A stretch of DNA of 64,000 bases from Desulfosarcina alkanivorans (GTDB lineage Bacteria > Desulfobacterota > Desulfobacteria > Desulfobacterales > Desulfosarcinaceae). A program made the translations under genes and the position numbers. The notes under the pieces were generated by a model that did no database searches, was not told where the DNA came from, and saw only the letters and a program-made list of their open reading frames with translations. Positions 24,593-32,728 of the stretch are shown here, in pieces (within the stretch, counting starts at the first letter, position 1; every line of letters begins with the position of its first letter). The stretch spans positions 2,542,001-2,606,000 of the forward strand of contig NZ_AP021874.1 in NCBI RefSeq assembly GCF_009688945.1, written 5' to 3'.

Positions 24593-25300
24593 CTAAGCGT
24601 TCTTTCTGCGGATTCCGATGAGGCCGAGCAGTCCGGAACCCAGCAGCCAGACGGCTGCAGGAACAGGAACGGCACTAGGGGCATTGAGTACAACATCGCC
24701 ATTGTCGAATATGGATACCATGGCGGCGTAGTCGGTGGCAGCGTCGAAACCGGTGTTCAGCGTGTTGCCGTCGTACTGATACAGGTAGATGTCGACCTGA
24801 CCGTCGATGGCAAGAGAAGCCAGCGAGGCCATGCCGTATCCGCCAGTGAGGAGACCAGCGTAGGCGCCATCTGCGAAATAATTGGAAGCGGTTTTCCCGC
24901 CGTTAGCGGTTCCCGCCACAGTCGCAGGAGACACATCGCCGTATGTTGCAAAGATTTCGCGGGTCGCACCCTGCATAAGAATAATTCCGGACCCGGAGAT
25001 AACCGGAGCATATTCGTTGTTCGTTCCGACGAAGCTCTGCCAGGTGCTGTTAGAGGAATACAGAGCTACACCCATTGCAGGATCAGAAGTATCAATGTTG
25101 CCCAGGAGCAGGTCCTGATCGGCCAGGGTGAAGTCCACGCCGAGAAGACCCAGGTCGTAACCGATCTCCTCGTTGGAATCTAAGTTATAGGTAGACAAGC
25201 CCAGAGAACTTTCAGAAGCATAGGTAAAAGCCGCGGCGGCGTTGCCGGCAACGGCGAACACGAGACAGACAGCTGCTAAAACAGAAAAAAGCTTTTTCAT
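24593..25300 (-). CDS. VPLPA-CTERM surface protein
   Basis: About 235 residues from the ATG at 25300, with GGAGG eight bases upstream. Signal peptide KKLFSVLAAVCLVFAVAGNAAAA. A beta-rich domain spans about 25-205 (FTYASESSLGLSTYNLDSNEEIGYDLGLLGVDFTL ... VDIYLYQYDGNTLNTGFDAATDYAAMVSI). It ends in the sorting tail VPVPAAVWLLGSGLLGLIGIRRKNA, matching the VPLPA-CTERM class processed by exosortase XrtD. The N-terminal domain is shared with the next two upstream proteins (25893-29936 and 30163-31212). The long leader (25301-25632) carries a piece identical to the riboswitch aptamers found further right. Function beyond surface exposure is unknown. Confidence 0.88.
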   Translation of the reverse strand: MKKLFSVLAAVCLVFAVAGNAAAAFTYASESSLGLSTYNLDSNEEIGYDLGLLGVDFTLADQDLLLGNIDTSDPAMGVALYSSNSTWQSFVGTNNEYAPVISGSGIILMQGATREIFATYGDVSPATVAGTANGGKTASNYFADGAYAGLLTGGYGMASLASLAIDGQVDIYLYQYDGNTLNTGFDAATDYAAMVSIFDNGDVVLNAPSAVPVPAAVWLLGSGLLGLIGIRRKNA

Positions 25301-25469
25301 CGAAATAACCTCCAAAAATAAAATGCTTGGTTTGTTTTCCAGGCGGATCAGCCGTCCTGCGCGAGTGAATGATTTCGGGTCCTCGTCTTCTTGTTTTCAA
25401 AGCGTATCCGATGCCATCCGGATCATTGTTAAAAACGTTCCTGAAAATACACTCTAACCGGACCTGTTT

Positions 25470-25500
25470 CTTTCCGTCCCCCGGTCACCCGGGGTTTGGC
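25470..25500 (-). promoter_or_regulatory. Partial c-di-GMP-I-like aptamer segment in the leader of the VPLPA gene
   Basis: On the minus strand these 31 bases match exactly the 5' half of the aptamer at 35015-35048: GCCAAACC, then a CCCCGG-GTGA-CCGGGG tetraloop hairpin, then GACGGAAAG. After that the sequence diverges and I cannot find the conserved 3' half (GATCGCCGGGTTGCC type). It may be a degenerate or rearranged riboswitch. Confidence 0.5.
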
Positions 25501-25631
25501 TTTTTCTGGAGGCTGGTTCCGGCGCCATGGCCGGATCTATTTAAACAAGTTGACCTTCGTTTACTTTTTTTGCGCACAGCCTGCTTGCGCTTTCTGCGAT
25601 CACCCCCTTTGGCGTTGGAATGGATAAGAAT

Positions 25632-25674
25632 AAAAAAAGCCCGGAGGACGAAGTATCTTTTCGTGCTCCGGGCT
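25632..25674 (-). terminator. Intrinsic terminator between the multidomain protein and the VPLPA gene
   Basis: On the minus strand AGCCCGGAG (25674-25666) pairs with CTCCGGGCT (25646-25638), with the stem extended by CACGAA/TTCGTC, followed by TTTTTTT. It is 220 bases past the stop at 25893. The bases just before it (GGGGTCCTTTGCTGGCC) resemble the segments between aptamer and terminator in the two plus-strand riboswitch leaders, so it may be an old riboswitch terminator rather than a simple gene end. Confidence 0.85.
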
Positions 25675-25892
25675 TTCTGGTACCTGATGGTTGATCCAGG
25701 CCAGCAAAGGACCCCTGCTGTCTGTACTGATTGTTTTTTCCGCCGGATTTCATGACCGTCGGTCGGCTGGAACCCGGTGTCGCTCACTCAGTTGCCCTGA
25801 ACCTACGCGACCAATATTAGCGATTTATTAGGGCTGGGTTTGAAGTCCGTTAGGCATTGACAAAAAAACTTATTAATTTTTATTTCAAATAG

Positions 25893-28800
25893 TTATAATT
25901 GTTTCAACCATACGTTTCGTATGCAGACCCAGCATGCAGACACCAGCGCAGCAGAGATCGCGAGAATGCCGGGGCGCAGGCCCGGTGCCGCAGTTGCGGG
26001 CCCGGCGATCGCCGAAATGAAACAGCCGCCCCCCCCACCACCACCGCTTCCTGAGGCGTCGATGGACGGGCTACCGGCGGCGCCCACCGCATAGAGGGAA
26101 AAGTGCTCCAGCTGGCAAACCAGCACCTGGTTGGCCGTATCCACCGAGGCAATGGGGATTTCCACCCAGTGATTTTCAGTTTCGTCATAGGTGTAGACAC
26201 GCAACACATCCGGGGAATCCAGACCGGCCGTCGCCAACGCTTCGGGATCGTAGGGTATCCGCACTTGCACCGGCGTATTGAACGCGAGGCCGGAGGGGCC
26301 GAATTCGATTACCGCGCCCACACCCAGCGTTTCCTCCGGCATGGAGGGCGCCCGGGTCGCCTCACCGATAAAAATCGTGGTATTTTCCTCCAGCGCTCCG
26401 GCCGGGATGGTCACCTGTACGCCGTCCAGGTTACCGCCGTCGTCCACAACCACAACGGTGTCATTGGGTGAATCGGCGGACACCGACGCAGACTGCACAA
26501 CCGTAATGTCCACCTCCGTATCGTCGCCGTCCAGGTCGACCCGGAAACTTGCGGTGCCGGTCCAGCTGCTGTTGTGGACGCCGTCCGTGGCCCGGGCCCG
26601 CCAGTAATAGGTGGTATTGTCGGTCAACGCCGGTTCGACCGTCCATGTGGTCGTAGCGTCTCCCTGTACGGTTTCGTGGTCGGCCACGTAATCGCTCAGA
26701 TTCTCATCCCCGTAAAGCTCGAACACGATGTTGACCTCGTCACCGTCTTCGTCTTCGGGGGTGATCACACCGAGGACAGGATTCAGGGTGTCCACGGTAC
26801 CCCCGTCGTATGGCTGGTTGATCGTCGGCACGTTCGGAATATAATTGTTGGCTGTTATGGTGAAGGCCGAATAGAAGGACCAGTCGCTGTTTGTCTCACC
26901 ATCAGAAGCCCGCGCCTGCCAGAGGTACCTCCGGTGGTTTTGGAGATCGGCTCCGTTCGGCGTCCAGGAGGTTGTTTCCTCCCCGCTTTCTTCGGCCAGG
27001 GGCGTGGTGAGGTCGCTTTCCGCATAAAGCCGATAGTCGTAGGCAATCTCTTCTTCATTGTCATCGGGATCCGTGACCGGCAACACCACCAGGGTGGGTG
27101 CGTAGGTGCTGACTGCGGCCCCGTCCTCCGGCGAGAAGACCTGGGGAACAGACGGCGGATCGTTTTCCAGGTTCACGAAGAACGAACCCAGGGCCCAGTC
27201 GCTGTAGGCTTGTCCGTCATGGGCACGTACCCGCCAGTAATAAAGGGTGTTGTCATCCAGATCATCTTCCGGCTGCCAGGCGGTCGAGCCGTCAGTCTCC
27301 CCGGCAACGGGCGCAGAGAGTATCTCCTCACCGCTGTTGAACGTGTTCAGGGTGTCAATTTCGAAATAGTAATTCAATGGATCCCCGTCGCTGTCATCGG
27401 CGTTGCCGGCAACCAGTTCCGGGCGAAGGTTCTGTATATCCGAGCCGTCGGCAACCGACTGCGGGGTGGGGGTAGAAGGTACGTAGTTGTAGCTGTTTAC
27501 CAGAAAGCTGACCATCGGACTCCAGTCGCCGGCCAGGCCGGTGTCGTCAGTGGCCCGGGTGCGCCACCAGTAGGTCCTGTCCTCTTCCAGGTCCCCTGCC
27601 AACCGCCAGGCGGTGGTGCCGTCGGATTCCTCGACAACGGGGTTGGGACTGTTGAGGAAGGAATCGTCGACGGTTGCATCATCGTTCAAATAGAGGCGGA
27701 ATTCATAAGTCAGGGCATCCCCGTCCGGGTCCGTGGTGTTTGTCACCTCCAGCAGCGGGTTAATCGAATCCACCGTGGAACCGTCGGGCGGTGAGGAAAC
27801 GGCAGGGACGCCCGGCGCCTCCTGGCTGGCATTGACCAGAAATTCCGCCTTCGCCATCCAGTCGCTGGTATCGATACCGTCGGATGCCCGGGCGCGCCAG
27901 TAATAAGTCTTGTTTTCAGTCAGGTTACCGGGAACCTGCCAGGCGGTTGTATTGCCACCGGAGTCGGCCACGGATTCCTGATACAGCAGATCCGTGAGGT
28001 CCAGGTCCCCATACAGTTCGAAAGTAAAGGTCAACTCATGGCCGTCATCGTCGCCGGCATTGTTCACCGAAAGCGTCGGCGTCGGGCTGTCCACTTCACT
28101 GCCATCGGGCGGTGCGTTGACGCTGGGCGCCGGGGGGGCGTGGTTTTCCCAGACGGTGATGGTGACCGTATCCGTAGGAACGAATTCCGCATCGGAGACA
28201 GTCAACTGAAAGGTCAACTGGATTTCTTCGTCGACGTCCGGTGACGTAAAGGTCGGCTGGATACCATTATCGTTGGAAAGCGTTACCGGCACCCCTCCCG
28301 TTTGTTCCCACAGGTAGGTCAGTTCATCCCCATCGTCGTCGGTCGTCCCACTGGCGTCCAGAGTGACCGGGGTGCGCTCGAACACCGTCTGGTCCTCCCC
28401 GGCGTGGGGTACCGGCGGACTATTATCGCCCATGGTGACATTGACGATACAAGTATCCGCGTGGCTGCCGCCATGGCTGTCGGTCACGGTAAGCTGGAAG
28501 GTCAGGGTGACGTTGACGGCCGGCGCCGTGAAGGACACCGATGCGGAGTCTGCCGACGGCAGGAGGGCCACGGCCGGGCTGCCGCCGACCTGTTCCCACG
28601 AATACGTGGCGATGGTGTCGCCGCCGTCCGGATCATGGGAGCCGGATCCATCAAGGGTCACGGTCTCTTCGGCGATAACATTCTGGGTCTCCGGTGCGGC
28701 CAGCGCCACCGGATTTTGGTTGACGAACCGCACCGTGACGGCCATCTCATCGGAAGATGAAGCACCGGCGCCGTCTGTTGCTGTCAATCGAAAATAGAGG

Positions 28801-29936
28801 GTTTCATCGGCGTCGACGGGCGGCGCGGTAAAGGTGGGGGAAACGACCGACGCATCCGACAGGGTGACGGTCGCATTTTCGATATTGATCTGTTCCCACA
28901 GGTAGACGAGGTCGTCCCCATCCGGGTCGCTGGTGCCGCTTCCGTCCAAAGTGACCGTTTCGCCTTCATCGACGGCAAGATCGGCGCCGGCGGACGCGAC
29001 AGGCGGTTGGTTGACGTTGGCGACCGTAACGGTGACCGTATCTTCTTCGGATACATTATCGGCGCTGTCCGTAACCGTCAGGCCGAAAATCAACTCAACG
29101 CCACCACCTCCAACCTCAGGTGCGGTAAAAGTGGGATTTACGGCTGTTTCATCGGAAAGTGTCACTGTAACAGGCTCATCGTCTTTACGCACCCATGCGT
29201 AGGTAATATTATCGCCATCTGGATCGCTCGAAGCACTGCCGTCCAGGGAGATCGAAGCATTCTCGTCAACCGTCTGATCGGCACCGGCGTTGGCCGTTGG
29301 CGGCCGATTGCCTGGTGGCGGATTCAAAACCACGCTGCCGTCGCTGTTGATCCTGAAGACGGCCGCATAATCGGAAGATGGATCCAGAAGTCCCTTATTC
29401 AGGGTACCGCCATCATACTGGTACAGGTAGATGTCGATGTGGCTTTCGGTGGTCAAAGGGGATAGTGCAGGTTGTCCACCGTTGCCGGTGACAAAATTGG
29501 CATAGCTGCCGTCTGCAAAGTAAGTATTGGCGCTTTTTAACCCGGAAGCTGCAACCGATGCCGGCGAAACGTCACCGTAATTCAGCCAAATGTCACGGCA
29601 GGCGTTCTGCTGACTGGCAATATTCCTGGTAGAGATAAGCGGTGCGGTCTCGACAGTAGTGCCGACAAAAGTCTGCCAGGCCGAGGTGGCCGAGTACAAA
29701 GCCACACCGGCACCAAGATCGGAGACGTCCACGGTTCCAAGGTTCAAATTTTCCTGATCCAATGTGAAATCGACGCCGATAAGCCCCAGATCGTATCCCA
29801 CCTCGACGTTGGTCGCTTCGTTGAAGATAGACAGGGTCAGCGAACTGTTGGCGCCGTATGTGAAATCGGCCACGGCGTTGCCGGCGGCGGTAAACAAGAA
29901 ACATAGAACAGCCAGACCAGCAAGAACTTTATTCAT
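25893..29936 (-). CDS. Large surface protein: shared N-domain, PKD-like and FN3-like repeats, ZU5-like domain, Gly-Cys tail
   Basis: About 1347 residues from the ATG at 29936 (GGGAGG six bases upstream). Signal peptide to about residue 24. The domain shared with its neighbours spans ~25-205. Four PKD/Ig-like repeats follow (PPTANAGADQTVDENASISLDGSASSDPDGD and variants; ~210-580). Then come about five FN3-like repeats (PDGSTVD ... YYWRARASDG...W; ~585-1100) and a ZU5-like domain (VTIPAGALEENTTIFIG ... LEHFSLYAV; ~1150-1275). The C-terminus is GGGGGGCFISAIAG, a hydrophobic stretch and a final basic segment. This is a glycine-cysteine tail seen in several delta-proteobacterial surface proteins and different from VPLPA. 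It probably extends a binding domain away from the cell surface. Confidence 0.88.
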   Translation of the reverse strand: MNKVLAGLAVLCFLFTAAGNAVADFTYGANSSLTLSIFNEATNVEVGYDLGLIGVDFTLDQENLNLGTVDVSDLGAGVALYSATSAWQTFVGTTVETAPLISTRNIASQQNACRDIWLNYGDVSPASVAASGLKSANTYFADGSYANFVTGNGGQPALSPLTTESHIDIYLYQYDGGTLNKGLLDPSSDYAAVFRINSDGSVVLNPPPGNRPPTANAGADQTVDENASISLDGSASSDPDGDNITYAWVRKDDEPVTVTLSDETAVNPTFTAPEVGGGGVELIFGLTVTDSADNVSEEDTVTVTVANVNQPPVASAGADLAVDEGETVTLDGSGTSDPDGDDLVYLWEQINIENATVTLSDASVVSPTFTAPPVDADETLYFRLTATDGAGASSSDEMAVTVRFVNQNPVALAAPETQNVIAEETVTLDGSGSHDPDGGDTIATYSWEQVGGSPAVALLPSADSASVSFTAPAVNVTLTFQLTVTDSHGGSHADTCIVNVTMGDNSPPVPHAGEDQTVFERTPVTLDASGTTDDDGDELTYLWEQTGGVPVTLSNDNGIQPTFTSPDVDEEIQLTFQLTVSDAEFVPTDTVTITVWENHAPPAPSVNAPPDGSEVDSPTPTLSVNNAGDDDGHELTFTFELYGDLDLTDLLYQESVADSGGNTTAWQVPGNLTENKTYYWRARASDGIDTSDWMAKAEFLVNASQEAPGVPAVSSPPDGSTVDSINPLLEVTNTTDPDGDALTYEFRLYLNDDATVDDSFLNSPNPVVEESDGTTAWRLAGDLEEDRTYWWRTRATDDTGLAGDWSPMVSFLVNSYNYVPSTPTPQSVADGSDIQNLRPELVAGNADDSDGDPLNYYFEIDTLNTFNSGEEILSAPVAGETDGSTAWQPEDDLDDNTLYYWRVRAHDGQAYSDWALGSFFVNLENDPPSVPQVFSPEDGAAVSTYAPTLVVLPVTDPDDNEEEIAYDYRLYAESDLTTPLAEESGEETTSWTPNGADLQNHRRYLWQARASDGETNSDWSFYSAFTITANNYIPNVPTINQPYDGGTVDTLNPVLGVITPEDEDGDEVNIVFELYGDENLSDYVADHETVQGDATTTWTVEPALTDNTTYYWRARATDGVHNSSWTGTASFRVDLDGDDTEVDITVVQSASVSADSPNDTVVVVDDGGNLDGVQVTIPAGALEENTTIFIGEATRAPSMPEETLGVGAVIEFGPSGLAFNTPVQVRIPYDPEALATAGLDSPDVLRVYTYDETENHWVEIPIASVDTANQVLVCQLEHFSLYAVGAAGSPSIDASGSGGGGGGGCFISAIAGPATAAPGLRPGILAISAALVSACWVCIRNVWLKQL

Positions 29937-30162
29937 CGAAGACCTCCCAAAAGAAATCAGTGCCGGGATCAAAACCCTTGTTCAGGTGGAGCATCTGAAG
30001 GTGCTGTAAAAGGCAAATGCACAAGTTCCCCGGGTCCGCCAGGGAGGTGCGCGGTTGGTTTCTGATTTTTCGTCATAACCCTCTGCCGACTGTAACGACA
30101 GCAGATCAATCCTATCGGTTCGGAGTACACAATAATTTCCAAATGCTATTTGACGGCTATTG

Positions 30163-31212
30163 TCAGTCCAGTAGCAGTAAGTTTAAAAAGGGCAATTTTG
30201 GACGATTTGATACGATTGGATCCGTTTCACCATCGTCCAATGCACCGTTGTGATTCGAATCTTCTTCTCCATCGGAGATCCCGTCATCGTCGCTGTCCCC
30301 ATCCAGAGGGTCTGTCCTGGTATCAGGGTCAGCATCCTCTATAAAAACAGTTAAATTCGTATCCGGCCCCACATCATTTGCGGTTATGCCGATTTCCGTC
30401 CCATCCTGCAATCCGTCATCGTCACTATCCATGTCGCATGGATCGGTCTCACCGTCATCCACCGTGCCATTATGATTGGCGTCCTCCGCACCGTCTGTAA
30501 TTCCGTCATCGTCACTGTCGGCATCGTTAAAAAGGGTACACATTGCTGCTTCTTGTTCGTCGCTCAGCCCATCGTTGTCGGTGTCTACCGGTGCGGGATT
30601 CAACACCACACTCCCACCGTCGGTAATTCTGATGACGGCCGCATAATCGGAAGACGGATCCAGAAGTCCCTTATTCAGTGTACCGCCGTCATACTGGTAG
30701 AGGTAGATGTCGATGTGGCTTTCGGTGGTCAGGGGGGCCAGTGCAGGTTGCCCTCCGTTGCCGGTGACAAAGTTGGCATAGCTGCCGTCGGCAAAGTAAG
30801 TGTTGGCGGTTTTTAATCCGGAAGCGGCAACCGATGCCGGCGAAACGTCACCGTAATTAAGCCAAATGTCACGGCAGGCATTCTGCTGACTGGCAATATT
30901 CCTGGTAGAGATAAGCGGTGCGGTCTCGACAGTGGTGCCGACAAAAGTCTGCCAGGCCGAGGTGGCCGAATACAAAGCCACACCGGCACCAAGATCGGAG
31001 ACGTCCACGGTTCCCAGGATCAAATTTTCTTGGTTCAATGTGAAATCGACGCCGATAAGCCCCAGGTCGTATCCAGCCTCGACGTTGGTCGCTTCGTTGA
31101 AGACAGACAGGGTCAGCGAACTGTTGGCGCCGTATGTGAAATCGGCCACGGCGTTACCGGCGACGGTAACCACTAAAAATAATGCAGCTAAACCAACAAG
31201 GTATCTTATCAT
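30163..31212 (-). CDS. Secreted protein: shared N-domain with calcium-binding TSP3-like repeats, no sorting tail
   Basis: About 349 residues from the ATG at 31212 (GGAGG six bases upstream). Signal peptide RYLVGLAALFLVVTVAGNAVA. The N-domain (~25-205) is nearly identical to that of the 25893-29936 protein over long runs (for example the region IASQQNACRDIWLNYGDVSP). The rest consists of Asp-rich thrombospondin-type-3/dockerin-like calcium loops (DTDNDGLSDEQE, DSDDDGITDGAEDANHNGTVDDGETDP, DSDDDGLQDG, DSDDDGISDGEEDSNHNGALDDGE). It ends RPKLPFLNLLLLD without a basic anchor. The ~100-base leaders of the two genes also align, so the pair arose by duplication including the upstream region, followed by replacement of the C-terminal part. 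Confidence 0.87.
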   Translation of the reverse strand: MIRYLVGLAALFLVVTVAGNAVADFTYGANSSLTLSVFNEATNVEAGYDLGLIGVDFTLNQENLILGTVDVSDLGAGVALYSATSAWQTFVGTTVETAPLISTRNIASQQNACRDIWLNYGDVSPASVAASGLKTANTYFADGSYANFVTGNGGQPALAPLTTESHIDIYLYQYDGGTLNKGLLDPSSDYAAVIRITDGGSVVLNPAPVDTDNDGLSDEQEAAMCTLFNDADSDDDGITDGAEDANHNGTVDDGETDPCDMDSDDDGLQDGTEIGITANDVGPDTNLTVFIEDADPDTRTDPLDGDSDDDGISDGEEDSNHNGALDDGETDPIVSNRPKLPFLNLLLLD

Positions 31213-31486
31213 TGAAAACCTCCAGAAAATAATCGGCACCGGGATTAGACCCCTTTTATACAAGGAGTAGTTGCAGGTACTGGACAAGGTGCATGCCCGC
31301 ACGCCCCATGTCCGTCAGGGAGGTACGATTTCATCCGTAATGGCTGTTTTTAAGCCTCATTCGTGTCGCTGGTGTCTATTTTCATTAAAGGCGCTACAGA
31401 TAAATTGCAGCCATCGTTTTTGCAGGCAACGGCTGGTTCCAAAGGTAACCTGTATACGTATAGCGTATGAATGGCTAAAGGACTCA
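31213..31486. other. Leader and AT-richer spacer
   Basis: The part next to 31212 aligns with the leader of the 25893-29936 gene (shared ACCTCCCTG, CGGAC, GGGG and GTAC blocks on the minus strand), consistent with duplication. I see no complete riboswitch here. The remainder holds nothing I can identify. Confidence 0.4.
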
Positions 31487-31660
31487 TCATTTCTTCAATA
31501 TTTCTTCAAATTTCTCCACACGCCCGATATTCCCCTGTGTAAAATTAACTTTGATATATCCGGTAAAGTTCTCCTTTCGGATACTCGCCAGATAATCATT
31601 TAACTGCTTCAATTTATCCGTTTTTTTTGTTTTTGGTTTTAAAAGCACTTTGGCGGACAT
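31487..31660 (-). CDS. Small basic protein (57 aa), unknown family
   Basis: I read this directly. An ATG at 31660 with AAGGG six bases upstream opens a frame of 57 codons ending in TGA (followed by another TGA): MSAKVLLKPKTKKTDKLKQL, then NDYLASIRKENFTGYIKVNF, then TQGNIGRVEKFEEILKK. The basic N-terminus is followed by a helix and a GYIKVNFTQGNIGRVEK beta-hairpin-like segment, resembling small DUF2292/YezD-like proteins (IRxxxFGxIxIxxxxGxIxxIE). This is a pattern-level resemblance only. There is an A8 run within codons 12-14. It is too short for usual ORF cut-offs but the start signals are good. Confidence 0.65.
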   Translation of the reverse strand: MSAKVLLKPKTKKTDKLKQLNDYLASIRKENFTGYIKVNFTQGNIGRVEKFEEILKK

Positions 31661-31982
31661 ACGCAACCCTTACCTTAATGAATTTCTCCGCCGCAAACGG
31701 AGTGGGTGTCAGAAATAAACAACAGAAAAGTCGCCAACTGCAAATTTGCATTCCAACACAAATCCGATTCGCCTCAGGCACATCAAGCCAAAAGGCTGTA
31801 AAAAAGACTATGGTCTTATCTCAATTAGTTATATCAATCGGGTTTTTCGGGCCGTCAGCTGTTCATCATACCCTGGGCCCTAGGTTGGCAGCCCCATCGG
31901 AAAGTCGTTTATTAGATTGACCATGTTAGGCTTTGATTAGAGACGTGCAAATTTTAGGAAAAATTGTTTTAAGTTGTTGAAA
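31661..31982. other. AT-rich spacer
   Basis: 322 bases. Frames here on the plus strand lack ribosome sites and protein-like composition. A short inverted repeat (AGCC-AAAA-GGCT followed by an A run) and a palindrome CCTGGGCCCTAGG are visible; neither points to a function. Confidence 0.35.
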
Positions 31983-32474
31983 TTATTTTATGACATTATC
32001 AAGGATATATTTCATTTCGCCGGAATTTAGTTTGCTATAATAGCGCAACATGACCGTAGTCCCCTCCGGCTTCCAGACCATCATTTTAATGGAGGAATTA
32101 TTTATCGTCGGCACCCCAAAAGCGTCCTTCAAGTCACGAATAAGGAGGCTGAGGTTTTTATAACCGGAGAAATCAACATCGACACCGGCAAACGCATCGT
32201 CGATGAAAATGTACTCGATTTTATCCACCGGCACCTGGCCGACCATGAGTGGATCCTTGTCACGAACAGCCCATTTCCACTGCCCCCCTCCTTTGGGCAA
32301 TAGGGACAGGTCCTTAACACCTGAAAGCGGTGCTTGCCAGGCAATGTCTCCGAAACCACTAACCGGGTGTATGTCGGGATGAGTTGTTGCGCATCCACAC
32401 ACAAAGAGAGTTATAAGAATCCAAAAAGCATATAGCGGTTTGCCGTATGTGCTTGCGAGAAAACCAACCCGCAT
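31983..32474 (-). CDS. Small lipoprotein, unknown function
   Basis: 163 residues with AGGAGG six bases before the ATG. An N-terminal hydrophobic segment (LYAFWILITLFVCGC) ends in a lipobox-like VCGC at about residue 28, followed by ATTHPDIHP. The mature part has a repeated hydrophobic/charged pattern (VDKIEYIFIDDAFAGVDVDFSGYKNLSLLIRDLKDAFG ... MVWKPEGTTVMLRYYSKLNSGEMKYIL). The phrase IFIDDAFAGVDVDFSGYKN ... LKDAFG resembles small proteins that model a calcium- or ion-free alpha/beta fold, but I do not recognise the family. It stands alone between AT-rich spacers. Confidence 0.78.
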   Translation of the reverse strand: MRVGFLASTYGKPLYAFWILITLFVCGCATTHPDIHPVSGFGDIAWQAPLSGVKDLSLLPKGGGQWKWAVRDKDPLMVGQVPVDKIEYIFIDDAFAGVDVDFSGYKNLSLLIRDLKDAFGVPTINNSSIKMMVWKPEGTTVMLRYYSKLNSGEMKYILDNVIK

Positions 32475-32728
32475 GAACGCCCTCCTTTTAAGGCCTAACC
32501 CTATCCCGCCAGGCTATAACGACCAAAGTTAAATACCGTCTGAATATTAGCAAACCATTAGCAGTTGCTTGAAGTTGAGGAGAAACCATTATTGTTTCCG
32601 ACATGGCATAGGCATTCAGTCCCGCCTGCTCATCTATTTTTAACTCAACGTTAACACACCCTGAACAGAGGTTGTCCATTTTCAATCGAATCAATAGGGA
32701 AATCCCTCATGTCAAAAAAGAGAGGCCG

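Noticed and set aside
25485-25787. Minus-strand 100-codon frame in the leader of the VPLPA gene
   Set aside because: It runs across a terminator hairpin and the riboswitch-like segment, so it is leader RNA rather than a gene.
31271-31920. Two plus-strand frames (31271-31603 and 31627-31920)
   Set aside because: No ribosome site or family pattern; they overlap the better supported minus-strand 57-residue gene and a spacer.
32488-32694. Minus-strand 68-codon frame upstream of the lipoprotein
   Set aside because: Weak start, mixed composition, and it overlaps the probable promoter regions of both neighbours; not supported enough to list.
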